A stretch of DNA of 41,564 nucleotides from DATAEK01 sp036258055 (GTDB lineage: Bacteria > Acidobacteriota > Vicinamibacteria > Vicinamibacterales > 2-12-FULL-66-21): positions 1 to 41,564 of the forward strand of contig DATAEK010000013.1 of NCBI GenBank assembly GCA_036258055.1, in the 5' to 3' direction. Within the stretch, counting starts at the first letter, position 1, and each line of letters begins with the position of its first letter. Both the position numbers and the translations under genes were made by a program. The notes under the pieces were generated by a model. The model was not told the DNA's origin. It ran no database searches and was given only the letters and a program-made list of their open reading frames with translations. Positions 24,189-32,660 of this stretch are shown piece by piece.

Positions 24189-24743
24189 GTGGCTGAAGTC
24201 CTCGCGCAGTTCACGGATCCGTTAGTTGGGGAGGATGGCGCGATCTATCTCGCACGCGTCTGCGGCGTGCTCGCGTCCGACGGTTTGTGGCAGGGCTGGA
24301 TCGAGTTCGAACCGGTCGATGGCGGACCAACGCTGCGCTCCGGTCGCGAGACGACGCAACCGAATAGGCAGGACGCACTCTATTGGGCCAGCGGCCTCAC
24401 GCACGTGTACCTCGAAGGAGCGCTGCGACGAGCCTTGAAGCCGCTCGTCAGGCCGATTGAACCGGAGACACCCGTACCGGCGTTCGACGGTCCCGCACCC
24501 GACATCACGCTTCCGCCTCCGGTCGAAAGCGTGCTCAATCCATTCTCGGTCTACCGCAAGGGCGAGGCAGTCCTGCGCGCTCAACTGTCTGCGCTTTCCG
24601 CCTGGCACCTCGTGAATATCCTTCGAGCCTACAACTTGACCGATGTAGACAGCGCCACTTTGAACCACCTCGAAGATCGCGTGCTCGTTGAGATGATCAT
24701 CGCGGCCGTACGGGCGGAGGAGTCGTCGCGATTGCTTCGCTGA
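24189..24743 (+). CDS. Conserved hypothetical protein
   Basis: 184-aa soluble protein of no family I can name. The GTG at 24189-24191 is chosen because an AGGGAAAG ribosome site lies just upstream and the sequence before it is antisense to the divergent VOC gene. Visible segments are GAIYLARVCGVLASDGLWQGW and YWASGLTHVYLEGALRRAL, a Pro-rich middle, and a helical C-terminus (LSAWHLVNILRAYNLTDVDS). Divergent from the VOC/MATE operon and convergent with a response regulator. Normal codon use suggests a real gene. Confidence 0.75.
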   Translation: MAEVLAQFTDPLVGEDGAIYLARVCGVLASDGLWQGWIEFEPVDGGPTLRSGRETTQPNRQDALYWASGLTHVYLEGALRRALKPLVRPIEPETPVPAFDGPAPDITLPPPVESVLNPFSVYRKGEAVLRAQLSALSAWHLVNILRAYNLTDVDSATLNHLEDRVLVEMIIAAVRAEESSRLLR

Positions 24744-24777
24744 GGCCGCGCCATTCAGGGCCGTTCGCGGGAAGCTC

Positions 24778-25155
24778 CTACTCGTGCGAGGACTTGAACA
24801 GCAGCCTGCGAACCTCGCTGACGATCACGCCAGGGTCGCAGGGCTTCGCGAGAAAGACGTCGCAGCCGGCGCTCGCCGCTTCGGCTCGATCGGCGGGTAG
24901 AACGCACCCGGAAACCGCGACGATGGGAATGGTGCGGAGGCTGGGATCGGCGCGAATGCGGCGGGCCACTTCCCACCCGTTCATGCCGGGCAGCTGCAGG
25001 TCCAGGACGATGATGTCGGGTGGAGAGGCGGAGGCGAGCGCGTACAGCTCCTCCGCGCTACCGGCCGTCACTGCGGCGAGTCCACAGGCGCCAAGGTACT
25101 CCGCATAGCCCTCGCGCGTATCTTCGTGGTCGTCCACGATGATGCACAACGCCAT
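24778..25155 (-). CDS. Single-domain response regulator (CheY-like receiver)
   Basis: 125-aa receiver domain with no output domain. The acidic pocket is Asp8-Asp9 (CIIVDDHED), the phosphorylation site is Asp52 (IIVLDLQLPGMNGWEV), the switch serine is Ser82 (IVAVSG) and the conserved lysine is Lys104 (VFLAKP). All key residues are present, so it should accept phosphate from a histidine kinase. No kinase is next to it; its partner is probably hybrid kinases elsewhere. Confidence 0.95.
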   Translation of the reverse strand: MALCIIVDDHEDTREGYAEYLGACGLAAVTAGSAEELYALASASPPDIIVLDLQLPGMNGWEVARRIRADPSLRTIPIVAVSGCVLPADRAEAASAGCDVFLAKPCDPGVIVSEVRRLLFKSSHE

Positions 25156-25465
25156 AGGTTAGCTCCGCAGAAACCCCAACCTTGTGCCCGTTATTCCCGC
25201 GCGTCCTCCCTTTTAGACACGCGATCGCGGGTTTTAGTTACTTGCCGGTGAACATGGTATCGGCGCAAAGCGTCGCTGGCGCGATGGATCGCGCCCGTCG
25301 CGCCGGGAGTGCAGGCCTGAAGCGAGTCCAGGCCTGTCGGCCTGTGCCGGATACGATCACCAGGAGCAGCGGGAAGGCGGTCGCCGCGGCACCTGCCGCG
25401 GCGTCTCCTCCAGCCAACCAAATCGTGCGGTGACCGCTGAACGGGCTGGGCGCCCGTGACGTGAA
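25156..25465. other. Intergenic region with a GC hairpin
   Basis: About 310 bp between the bactofilin stop and the response regulator start, both minus strand. No gene is convincing. A 10-bp stem CGCCGCGGCA/TGCCGCGGCG with a CC loop lies at 25382-25403, and a weaker ACGGGC/GCCCGT hairpin is at about 25440-25457. Either could end the bactofilin transcript, though there is no T-run. The part next to 25155 should hold the response regulator promoter. Confidence 0.45.
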
Positions 25466-25813
25466 CTACGACGCCGTCGCCAACTTGACCTTCGCGCGCT
25501 CGGTTTCGAGGCGCCCGCGGAAGATCGCCCCTTCAGCCATGCCGACACGCGGCGCGGACATTTCTCCTTCGACCTCGGCGTTGTTGCGCAGCTCGATGCG
25601 CTCCTCCGCCACCAGGCTGCCCTTGAGGGTCCCGGACACGACGATGGCGCGCGCGACGATGTCCGCTGCGAGCTCCGCGCATCCCTCGACGATGACCAGG
25701 TGACCTTCGACATTGATCGTGCCCTCGATGTGGCCGGCGATGACCACGTCTTCCTTCGCGCTGAACTCGCCTTTGATCCGAATCGACGCCCCGAGCTGAG
25801 CCTTCTGTTCCAT
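25466..25813 (-). CDS. Bactofilin (polymer-forming cytoskeletal protein)
   Basis: 115-aa bactofilin. The core is a right-handed beta-helix of short repeats: GASIRIKGEFSAKEDVVIAG, HIEGTINVEGHLVIVEG, AELAADIVARAIVVSGTLKG and RIELRNNAEVEGEMSAPRVG. Bactofilins polymerise without nucleotide on the inner membrane and organise cell shape or wall enzymes. The ATG at 25811-25813 follows a GGGGAGG ribosome site and fits the family start; the longer frame to 25915 adds unrelated residues. Divergent from the kinase-like gene across 226 bp. Confidence 0.92.
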   Translation of the reverse strand: MEQKAQLGASIRIKGEFSAKEDVVIAGHIEGTINVEGHLVIVEGCAELAADIVARAIVVSGTLKGSLVAEERIELRNNAEVEGEMSAPRVGMAEGAIFRGRLETERAKVKLATAS

Positions 25814-25984
25814 GCTGTGGCCTCCCCGACGACAGACAGATGCGCAGCGCATCTCGCAAGTCCCATTCCCGATGACGAAGCTGACAAGTTCACTCCGGAA
25901 ATTGCGCGACTTCACCCGGCTCCAGGAATCGGCGGTAAAAGGCGTGCAACTCCGCCCTGACGATTTCGTGGCTGGATCTCACGT

Positions 25985-26014
25985 CTGTAATCAACCTCGT
26001 CGCGGCGATATACT
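25985..26014 (+). promoter_or_regulatory. Possible promoter of the kinase-like gene
   Basis: TATACT at 26009-26014 lies 25 bp before the ATG at 26040 and sits inside a short hairpin (CGGCGA/TCGCCG). The -35 candidate (TGTAAT, 17-bp spacer) is weak. A GGAAGG ribosome site at 26026-26031 follows. This is only a candidate, picked because it is the most AT-rich spot in the divergent region. Confidence 0.25.
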
Positions 26015-26039
26015 CTCGCCGTTCCGGAAGGATTTGGTC

Positions 26040-26870
26040 ATGCGCAGACTGCCCGCCGCCGCGCTCGCCGCGTTCGTCTCAGTTGCCGTGTGCGCGGTTG
26101 TGGCGCAGCAGCCTGCTCCGCCGCCGTCACAGACGACGGCGATTCCCTCAGACGCGGAGATCGAGCAGTTCCTCCGAACGGCGAAGGTCGTCAAGACGCG
26201 AGGGACGTCCAAGGGCATCACTGGATCGCTGCGCGCGACGCTCAGCGACGGCACGCGTACACACGACGCGCAGATCCAGAGGATCGACGAGCGCAAAGCG
26301 CAGTTCGAGGCTGGCAGTGCCACGGAGTTCAACTTCCGCGACAGCTGGGAGTACAACGTTGCGGCCTACCGCCTCGATCGCATGATCGGCCTGAACCTCG
26401 TACCGGTCAGCATCGCCCGGCGCTATGACCTGAAGCAGGCCGCGTTCACCTGGTGGATCGATGACGTGATGATGGACGAGGGGAAGCGGCTGAGCGACAA
26501 AATCCAGCCGCCGCGCCCGCAGGAGTGGAACGAGTACATGCAGCTCGTTCGCGTCTTCGATCAGCTCATTTACAACATGGATCGCAACACCGGCAACCTG
26601 CTCATCACCAAGGACTGGCATGTCTGGGCGATCGATCACACGCGCGCGTTCCGGACACATCCGACGCTGAAAACGCCCGCCAACGTCACTCGCTGCGACC
26701 GCCAGATGCTCGAGCGGATGAAAGAGCTCACCAAAGAGTCGCTGAAGAAGGAGCTGGGCGAGTACCTCACCGACTTCGAAATCGCGGGAGTCCTCGCACG
26801 TCGCGACCTGATCGTCGGGATCATCGAAAAGACAGGACCAGCAGGCGTCTTCGATCGCCGCGCTCGCTGA
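26040..26870 (+). CDS. Exported Fam20/PI3K-like atypical kinase domain protein
   Basis: 276-aa protein with a signal peptide at residues 1-22. The rest carries marks of the atypical kinase superfamily that includes Fam20C, HipA and PI3/4-kinase-like bacterial proteins: a Gly/Ser loop GTSKGITGSLRATLSDG with Lys58, the helix segment WEYNVAAYRLDRMIGLNLVP (Glu104), the catalytic loop NMDRNTGNLL (Asp181, Asn186), and the metal site WAIDHTRAF (Asp199). An exported kinase of this type would act in the periplasm on proteins, glycans or small molecules; no substrate is evident. It is followed 21 bp later by a penicillin-acylase-family gene, so they are probably one operon. Confidence 0.78.
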   Translation: MRRLPAAALAAFVSVAVCAVVAQQPAPPPSQTTAIPSDAEIEQFLRTAKVVKTRGTSKGITGSLRATLSDGTRTHDAQIQRIDERKAQFEAGSATEFNFRDSWEYNVAAYRLDRMIGLNLVPVSIARRYDLKQAAFTWWIDDVMMDEGKRLSDKIQPPRPQEWNEYMQLVRVFDQLIYNMDRNTGNLLITKDWHVWAIDHTRAFRTHPTLKTPANVTRCDRQMLERMKELTKESLKKELGEYLTDFEIAGVLARRDLIVGIIEKTGPAGVFDRRAR

Positions 26871-26891
26871 CCTGTCAACGGAGCTTCCACC

Positions 26892-29177
26892 GTGTCCACC
26901 TTCGTTCGTACTGCCCTTCTGCTCGCCGTCAGCCTCGTTACCGTCGCCTGGCAAGCGGTTCAACTCGTTGACCTGTCACAGCGCGCGCTTGGACGGATGG
27001 ATGGCGAGGTCACCGTGCCGGGCCTGCGAGGGGACGTGCGGGTCCTGCGCGATCGTTGGGGCATCCCGCATATCTACGCGGCCTCGGCGGACGATCTGTT
27101 CTTCGCGCAAGGGTATGTGGCCGCACAGGATCGCCTCTGGCAGATGGAGATCTGGCGTCGCACCGGCGAAGGGCGGCTCGCCGAGATTCTCGGGCCGCAA
27201 GCCGTCGGCCGCGATCGCGTGGCCCGCCTGCTCAAGTATCGCGGCCCGATGGACCAGACGGAGCTCGCGAGTTATCACCCCGAGGGCCGCCGGTTGTTGA
27301 CCGCGTTCATGAACGGCGTCAATGCCTTCATTTCGACGCACGCGGACAACCTGCCGGTTGAATTCCTGTTGACCGGCGTCAAGCCCCAGCCGTGGACCCT
27401 CGAAACGCTGACGCTTCGACAGGTCACCTTCGGCGATGCCACGAGCGAACTGCAGCTCGCGCGAAGTGTCGCGGCGCTTGGCGCGGAGGAAGCCAACCGG
27501 CGGCGCAACCCCGATCCCTGGGACGCACTGCAGGTGCCTGCCGGACTCGACGTGTCGGCAATCACCGAGGAAGTCGTCGCGGCGACACGCGCGGAAACCG
27601 GGCGACTCCCTGTTCCGGAGATTCTGCCGACGTATCGATCGCTCGCCGCGAGGGCCATCGATCAGCGTTCGTCCATGACAGAGCGCGCGACGGCCGACCC
27701 CGAGGCAGTCTTCGAGCCCGGCAGCAACAACTGGGTCGTCAGCGGATCCATGTCCACGACCGGGAAGCCCGTCGTTGCCAACGATCCGCACCGCGAGGTC
27801 ACGCTTCCGTCACTGCGCTACATCTTTCACCTCATCGCACCCGGATGGAATGTGATCGGCGCGTCCGAGCCGCCGTTTGTCGGCATCGCGGTCGGCCACA
27901 ACGATCGGGTGGCATGGGGGCTCACGATCGTCGGAACGGACCAGCACGACGTCTACGTCGAGGAGATCAATCCGGCCGATGCAAATCAGGTTCGATGGCG
28001 AGGCGGTTGGGAACCCTTACGCATCGTCCGCGAACAAATTGCGGTGAAGGGCCAGGCGCCCCAGAGTGTCGAGCTGAAGTTCAGCCGTCACGGTCCGATC
28101 TTCTACGAGGACCGGGCCCGGCACCGCGCCTACGCCTTGCGGTCAGCGCTGCTCGAGCCGGGAACAGGCGCATATCTCGCGGGGCTGCGCCTAAGCCAGG
28201 CTCGCGACTGCCGGCAGTTCCTCGACTCTGCGATGTACTGGAAGTCGCCGTCGGAGAACCTGATTTGCGGTGACGTAGATGGCAACATCTCGTGGCAGGC
28301 CTCAGCGCTGACGCCAACGCGCAAGGGATGGGTCGGCCGGCTGCCGGTCCCGGGCGGCGGTGACTTCGAGTGGCAGGGCTTCCGGCAGGATCTGCCGCGG
28401 GAGATCAACCCGGATCGCGGATTCATCGCCACGGCCAATCACAACATCCAGCCCAAGGGCTACGCGCCGCCGATCATGTTCAAGAACGCGGATGTGCGGT
28501 TCGAAAGGATCACGCGACTGTTGCAGTTGCTGACGCCGGGGCGCAAGTACTCGCTGGAGGATCATCAGCGGATGCAGCACGACGCCTTCTCTCTGCGCGC
28601 CGCGGCGGACCTGCCGCGCTTCAAAGGCTGGACGGCGTCGGATCCCGACGTCGAACGGGGGCGGGCGATGCTCGCGAACTGGGACGGCGTGTATCAGCGC
28701 GACAGTGCGGCGGCGGCGCTGTATGAAACGTGGCGCCAGGTTACCGGACGTCGCGCTACCGATGACACGGCGAGCACAACAGACGGCCAAGCGAGTCCAG
28801 AGGACAGCTTGAGCCAGGCGGTCACACGGTTGAGGGGTAGCCAGGGACGCGATTGGAGCGCGTGGCGTTGGGGACGCATGCACACGCGAACGTTCCCTCA
28901 TCCGTTCGTGCGCGCGTTCGATCTTCCCACCGTCGAGCGTGCGGGCGGCGCGGGAACCGTCGCCGCCGACGGTGCGACGTATCGCGAGATTCTCGACGTG
29001 TCGAACTGGGATAACTCGCTCGGCTCGAACGTTCCGGGCCAATCGGGGCAACCCGGGAGTCCGTACTACGGCAATCTCCTGCCACTCTGGACGGACAACA
29101 AGTACTTCCCGCTCGCATTCTCGAAAGCGGCGGTCGATGGAAACGCCGAGCATCGGCTCACGCTGAAGAGTCGGTAG
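26892..29177 (+). CDS. Penicillin acylase family protein (Ntn hydrolase)
   Basis: 761-aa exported precursor (signal peptide or anchor at residues 5-22). The N-terminal A-chain region begins LRGDVRVLRDRWGIPHIYAA and contains YVAAQDRLWQMEIWRR. Autocleavage is expected before Ser278 in PGSNNWVVSG, which becomes the B-chain nucleophile. NDPHREVTLPSLRY and GHNDRVAWGLTIVGTDQHDV are conserved B-chain blocks. Family members hydrolyse amide bonds in beta-lactams, N-acyl-homoserine lactones or other acyl amides; specificity is not readable here. Quorum quenching is possible, and a metallo-beta-lactamase-fold hydrolase lies downstream. Confidence 0.94.
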   Translation: MSTFVRTALLLAVSLVTVAWQAVQLVDLSQRALGRMDGEVTVPGLRGDVRVLRDRWGIPHIYAASADDLFFAQGYVAAQDRLWQMEIWRRTGEGRLAEILGPQAVGRDRVARLLKYRGPMDQTELASYHPEGRRLLTAFMNGVNAFISTHADNLPVEFLLTGVKPQPWTLETLTLRQVTFGDATSELQLARSVAALGAEEANRRRNPDPWDALQVPAGLDVSAITEEVVAATRAETGRLPVPEILPTYRSLAARAIDQRSSMTERATADPEAVFEPGSNNWVVSGSMSTTGKPVVANDPHREVTLPSLRYIFHLIAPGWNVIGASEPPFVGIAVGHNDRVAWGLTIVGTDQHDVYVEEINPADANQVRWRGGWEPLRIVREQIAVKGQAPQSVELKFSRHGPIFYEDRARHRAYALRSALLEPGTGAYLAGLRLSQARDCRQFLDSAMYWKSPSENLICGDVDGNISWQASALTPTRKGWVGRLPVPGGGDFEWQGFRQDLPREINPDRGFIATANHNIQPKGYAPPIMFKNADVRFERITRLLQLLTPGRKYSLEDHQRMQHDAFSLRAAADLPRFKGWTASDPDVERGRAMLANWDGVYQRDSAAAALYETWRQVTGRRATDDTASTTDGQASPEDSLSQAVTRLRGSQGRDWSAWRWGRMHTRTFPHPFVRAFDLPTVERAGGAGTVAADGATYREILDVSNWDNSLGSNVPGQSGQPGSPYYGNLLPLWTDNKYFPLAFSKAAVDGNAEHRLTLKSR

Positions 29178-29193
29178 GAAGTCGGCAGTCGCG

Positions 29194-29225
29194 GTCACGT
29201 AGCGTTCGGCTTCAGCCGGACCGCG
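29194..29225. repeat. REP-like hairpin, copy 2
   Basis: TCACGTAGCG followed by a 7-bp stem with one G-T pair (29204-29210 and 29215-29221) and the same TTCA loop as the element at 2714-2740. It is 17 bp after the penicillin acylase stop, so it could serve as a transcript end. The shared flank TCACGTnGCG shows it is the same repeat rather than a chance hairpin. Confidence 0.6.
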
Positions 29226-29269
29226 CCTTTCGGACCGGTTGTTGCTTCTTTCGGCGCAGGAGGCAACAC

Positions 29270-29689
29270 ATGCCGGAGCAAGAAACGTTGAGGCGGGCTC
29301 GACAGGACAAGCGTGAGGGAAAATCTCCGTCCACGCAGGCTGGTGAATTCGTCCACGAGGAGATCGAACACATCCGTGAGGGCAAGCACGGTGCGCGCTC
29401 GACGAAGCAGGCCATCGCGATCGGGTTGTCGAAGGCGCGGCGAGCGGGAGTCAAGCTCCCTCCACCGGCCAAGGGACAGTCCTCGGCGGCCACGAGAAGG
29501 CGAGCGGCACAGGATCTGCGCGCCGGGCACTCGGGATCTCACAAGACGTCGTCACGCCGATCGCGAGCGACCATGAAGGCGCTGAAACGTGAGGGACATG
29601 GCGCAGCGTCACACTCGGCGCTCAGCCGTCAGGCTCGCACCGCCGCGCGGAAGCGGAGCACCACTCGCCGATCGATGAAGAAGCGCTAG
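29270..29689 (+). CDS. DUF6496 family small basic protein
   Basis: 139-aa highly basic protein. The first 65 residues (SPSTQAGEFVHEEIEHIREG, then GARSTKQAIAIGLSKARRAG) are the conserved DUF6496 block. The tail is rich in Arg, Lys, Ser and Thr, like histone H1 or KU-type tails, suggesting nucleic-acid binding. An AGGAGG ribosome site lies 7 nt before the ATG. No catalytic motif. Function unknown; a stress-related nucleoid role is a guess from composition. Confidence 0.85.
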   Translation: MPEQETLRRARQDKREGKSPSTQAGEFVHEEIEHIREGKHGARSTKQAIAIGLSKARRAGVKLPPPAKGQSSAATRRRAAQDLRAGHSGSHKTSSRRSRATMKALKREGHGAASHSALSRQARTAARKRSTTRRSMKKR

Positions 29690-29717
29690 CGAAGACCAGT
29701 CCGCTTGCGCCTCGGCG

Positions 29718-30620
29718 ATGCGCACGCGCACAATGCGGCGCATGACATTCCCGCTGCGCTCGCACGCCACGATCGCCATCGCCCTTCTGCTGACAGTGGG
29801 CGTCGTTCAGCCAGGCTCACGGATACGGGCGCAGACGTCCGAGAAGCCGCCGGTCTACGACGCGTTTGCCATCCGCTTCGGCATCCTGCCGGCGTTAGCG
29901 GTGTCCGGGCTGGTGGCCGGCACCGAGGCCGGACGCAGGCTCGACATCCCGGTCATGGTCTGGCTGCTCAAGGGTTCGAACGGGCGCAACGTGCTCGTGG
30001 ACTCCGGCTTCTACCGGCAGAAATTCGTCGAACGGTGGAAGGTCCGCGACTTCAGATCGCCTGCCGATGCGGTCGCCGCCGCGGGAGTACGGCCGGACGA
30101 GATTACCGACATCATCATCAGCCATGCGCACTGGGACCACGTCGACGGCGCGGATCTCTTCCCAAAGGCCACGATCTGGATCCAGCGCGACGAGTATCAG
30201 TACTACACCGGAGAAGCGTGGCATGCGCGCAACACGCACGGCGGGATCGACGACGAGGATATGGTGGCGCTGCTGAAGATCAACACGCAGGGGCGGCTGC
30301 GCTTCGTGAACGGCGACGATCAGGAACCGATTCCCGGCATCCGCTGCTACACGGGCGGCCGTCACACGTTTGCGTCGCAGTATGCGTCGGTGAAGCTGGC
30401 GGCGGGAACCGCGGTGTTCACGAGCGACAACGTCTACCTGTACGAGAACTTAGAGAAGCACGTGCCGATTGCCCAAACGTTCGACGCGGCGAGCAACCTG
30501 AAAGCCCAGGATCGGATCAGGTCGCTCGCCACGCAGCCCGCGCTCATCGTGCCCGGCCACGATCCAGCGGTGTTCGAACGGTTCACCAGGGTCGCGGACG
30601 GGATCGTGCACATCCCGTAG
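29718..30620 (+). CDS. Exported metallo-beta-lactamase-fold hydrolase
   Basis: 300-aa protein with a signal peptide (residues about 1-38; ATGs at residues 6 and 9 are possible alternative starts). The binuclear metal motif is SHAHWDHVDG (His136, His138, Asp140, His141); later ligands are likely His in GGRHTF, Asp in FTSDNVY and His in VPGHDP. The NVLVDSGF strand is typical. It resembles AHL-lactonase/MBL-fold hydrolases, but lactone specificity is not certain. Lying in the same direction as a penicillin acylase gene, it could with it degrade acylated signals or antibiotics. Convergent with the SPFH gene. Confidence 0.92.
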   Translation: MRTRTMRRMTFPLRSHATIAIALLLTVGVVQPGSRIRAQTSEKPPVYDAFAIRFGILPALAVSGLVAGTEAGRRLDIPVMVWLLKGSNGRNVLVDSGFYRQKFVERWKVRDFRSPADAVAAAGVRPDEITDIIISHAHWDHVDGADLFPKATIWIQRDEYQYYTGEAWHARNTHGGIDDEDMVALLKINTQGRLRFVNGDDQEPIPGIRCYTGGRHTFASQYASVKLAAGTAVFTSDNVYLYENLEKHVPIAQTFDAASNLKAQDRIRSLATQPALIVPGHDPAVFERFTRVADGIVHIP

Positions 30621-30640
30621 AGTCTGCCGTCAGGCGGACC

Positions 30641-30663
30641 TACGCGTCCGGCTAAATCCGGAC
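30641..30663. terminator. REP-like hairpin, degenerate copy 3, between convergent genes
   Basis: GTCCGG/CCGGAC arms (30646-30651 and 30658-30663) around CTAAAT, preceded by CTACGC. It lies between the convergent MBL (stop 30620) and SPFH (stop 30678) genes, where a two-way terminator is expected. The core is shared with the REP-like elements at 2714 and 29194, but its loop differs. Confidence 0.45.
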
Positions 30664-30677
30664 ACGACAACAGGGTG

Positions 30678-32492
30678 TTACGTCCGCGGTTCCGCATCCT
30701 TCTGCGGACCCGCCAGCATCTTCGCGATCATCGCGTTCACCAGCCCGCCACCGCCATCGCCGCTGACGGAGATCTCGGGCACGAGCTTCACGCGGTTCTC
30801 GCCCAGAATCGTCGCGAGCTGGATCGCGGTGTAGCCGGTACCACCCACAGCGTCGATACCGAGCTTGTAGGCCTCAGCCTTCGCCGCACCCACCGCACGA
30901 ACCGCGGCGGCTTCCGCCTCACCGTTCACGCGAACGGCCGCGGCCTGGCCCTCCGCCCTGAGCCGCAGCGCGTTGCCTTCACCGCGCGCCGATTCCGCCG
31001 TCGCCAGCGCGTTCTGCTGCGAAATCCGCACGGCCTGCTCGGACCGCACGACGTCGGCCTGCAGGTTGGCCACGGCCGTCTCACGCTCGAGCGCCTGACG
31101 CTTCACCTGCGCCTCACGCTGAACGTCGTAGGTGAGCTCGAGCTCCTGCGCGATCTTGCGGTCCGTCTGCGTCTTCATCAGCTCCGCCGGCGGCGCGATG
31201 TCGCCGATCAGCGTATCGATGCACTCGACGTCGTAAGACTCGATCGCCTTCTTGATGTTCTCGAATGCCTCTGTTTGCCGCTCCGACCGCGCGGTCAGGA
31301 ACTCCAACACCGTGACCTGCTGCGCCGAGTTGCGGAAGTAGTTGCCGACGGTCGGCTGCAGCACGTGATCGACGAGGTTCTGCATCGAGCCCACCCGCGA
31401 GATCACCCGCGGCGCGTTCTTCATACCGATGTGGATGATCTGCGACACGTCCATGCTGAACGAGAAGCCGTCCTTCGACCGCACGAGGATCGACGACAGC
31501 CGTTCATCGTAGTGATGCGCCTCGGTCCGCTGCGCCCAGTTCAGCACGATGTTGGTCGTCGGCACGAGCTCGACCTTCATGACGCGGGTGTTGACCGGAT
31601 GCTTACCGGGCAGGAGCGGCTCCACCCACACACCCTTGCGCCCGCGCTCCACGAGGTCACCATGCGTGAACGATTCGCCGGACACGTCGAGGTGCTCGCG
31701 TCCGACGTAGCTGACGACGACGCCTACGTAACCGATGGGGATCTCGGTCAGCGGCACCGGCTCGACTCGCACGAACCACGGGTTGAGGTTCCACGATCCC
31801 GACAACAAGACGTCCTCCTGCAGACCGCGGCAGCCCGAGGCCTCGATGAACGCCTGCCCGCGCTGGAAACTCTCGTGACCCTCGATGCTCGGGCCCGCGA
31901 GATCACCAGACGCGATCGGACGGCCGTCCAGCACCGTGACGATGCCGACGCGATCCGTGGGCATCTGATACACCTCCAGATCCTCTTCCGTCATGCCGTG
32001 CTCCTCGGCGGTTGCGGCCGTGACGATCTCGAAGAGCGACGGATTGATGCGGTAGGTACCCGCCGTCAGGAACGCGAGCTGTCGGCCCCGTTCCCCCCCG
32101 TCGCGCAGGAACGCCTCGGCATCCTGAAAGTTGTCGCACGCGACCTGACGTCCGAGCACACGCTCCGGCGGAATCGCCGCGCCGTCGGCGGCGACAACGA
32201 GCGCAATCTGCCCCGGCTCGACCACGACCACCGGTACCTTCACGATCCGATACCGCCCGCGCCAGTACCCGAAATGCCACCCGGGCGGCAGCATCCGCGC
32301 CTGGTAGCCCGCCTCTCCATTGACGGCGATGATCCGTCCCGACGCGAGCGGCGGACCGAACCGTTTCACGACCAGCCCCGATTGGTCCGCACGAATGATC
32401 CACATCCCCCACAGCGAAACGACCAGCGCGAGCGCCACGAGCGCGCCGATCGAGACCACGAGTAACCCACCCTCCAGGAGCGACATCGGCAT
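30678..32492 (-). CDS. Large flotillin-like SPFH membrane protein
   Basis: 604-aa SPFH protein anchored by one N-terminal helix (residues about 5-30, GGLLVVSIGALVALALVVSL). It has an extended band-7 region (RADQSGLVVKRFG, then GYVGVVVSYVGREHLDVSG) and a long Ala/Glu/Arg coiled coil at about 460-560 (LERETAVANLQADVVRSEQA) typical of flotillins. It is about twice the length of simple slipins. The ATG at 32490-32492, after GAAAGGCAG, is preferred; another lies two codons in, and the frame open to 32597 has no anchor. It is transcribed divergently from a sigma-54 activator. Role: likely a membrane scaffold. Confidence 0.9.
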   Translation of the reverse strand: MPMSLLEGGLLVVSIGALVALALVVSLWGMWIIRADQSGLVVKRFGPPLASGRIIAVNGEAGYQARMLPPGWHFGYWRGRYRIVKVPVVVVEPGQIALVVAADGAAIPPERVLGRQVACDNFQDAEAFLRDGGERGRQLAFLTAGTYRINPSLFEIVTAATAEEHGMTEEDLEVYQMPTDRVGIVTVLDGRPIASGDLAGPSIEGHESFQRGQAFIEASGCRGLQEDVLLSGSWNLNPWFVRVEPVPLTEIPIGYVGVVVSYVGREHLDVSGESFTHGDLVERGRKGVWVEPLLPGKHPVNTRVMKVELVPTTNIVLNWAQRTEAHHYDERLSSILVRSKDGFSFSMDVSQIIHIGMKNAPRVISRVGSMQNLVDHVLQPTVGNYFRNSAQQVTVLEFLTARSERQTEAFENIKKAIESYDVECIDTLIGDIAPPAELMKTQTDRKIAQELELTYDVQREAQVKRQALERETAVANLQADVVRSEQAVRISQQNALATAESARGEGNALRLRAEGQAAAVRVNGEAEAAAVRAVGAAKAEAYKLGIDAVGGTGYTAIQLATILGENRVKLVPEISVSGDGGGGLVNAMIAKMLAGPQKDAEPRT

Positions 32493-32554
32493 CTGCCTTT
32501 CTATGAAGGCCGCCCGGCTCTCGCACCGGCCTCCGGCGGCCGTTGGGGTGGTCG

Positions 32555-32570
32555 TGCATGGGCTGGACCA
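32555..32570 (-). promoter_or_regulatory. Candidate sigma-54 promoter of the large SPFH gene
   Basis: On the minus strand 32570-32555 reads TGGTCCAGCCCATGCA. It has the GG and GC dinucleotides 10 bp apart that sigma-54 needs, and most of the TGGCAC-N5-TTGCA consensus. The -12 GC lies about 63 bp before the SPFH start. A sigma-54 activator gene begins divergently 90 bp away. The call rests on one by-eye match. Confidence 0.35.
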
Positions 32571-32660
32571 GCCAGATTGCTGAGAAAACGGCGCCATTTC
32601 GGCAACGACTGCGCTCTACCGTCATTTCATTCATGTTCGGGCGGTGATACATTCACGATC

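Noticed and set aside
29705..30655. Overlapping plus-strand frame in the MBL gene
   Set aside because: The other frame (29718-30620) carries the HAHWDH motif and a signal peptide; this one is a shadow.
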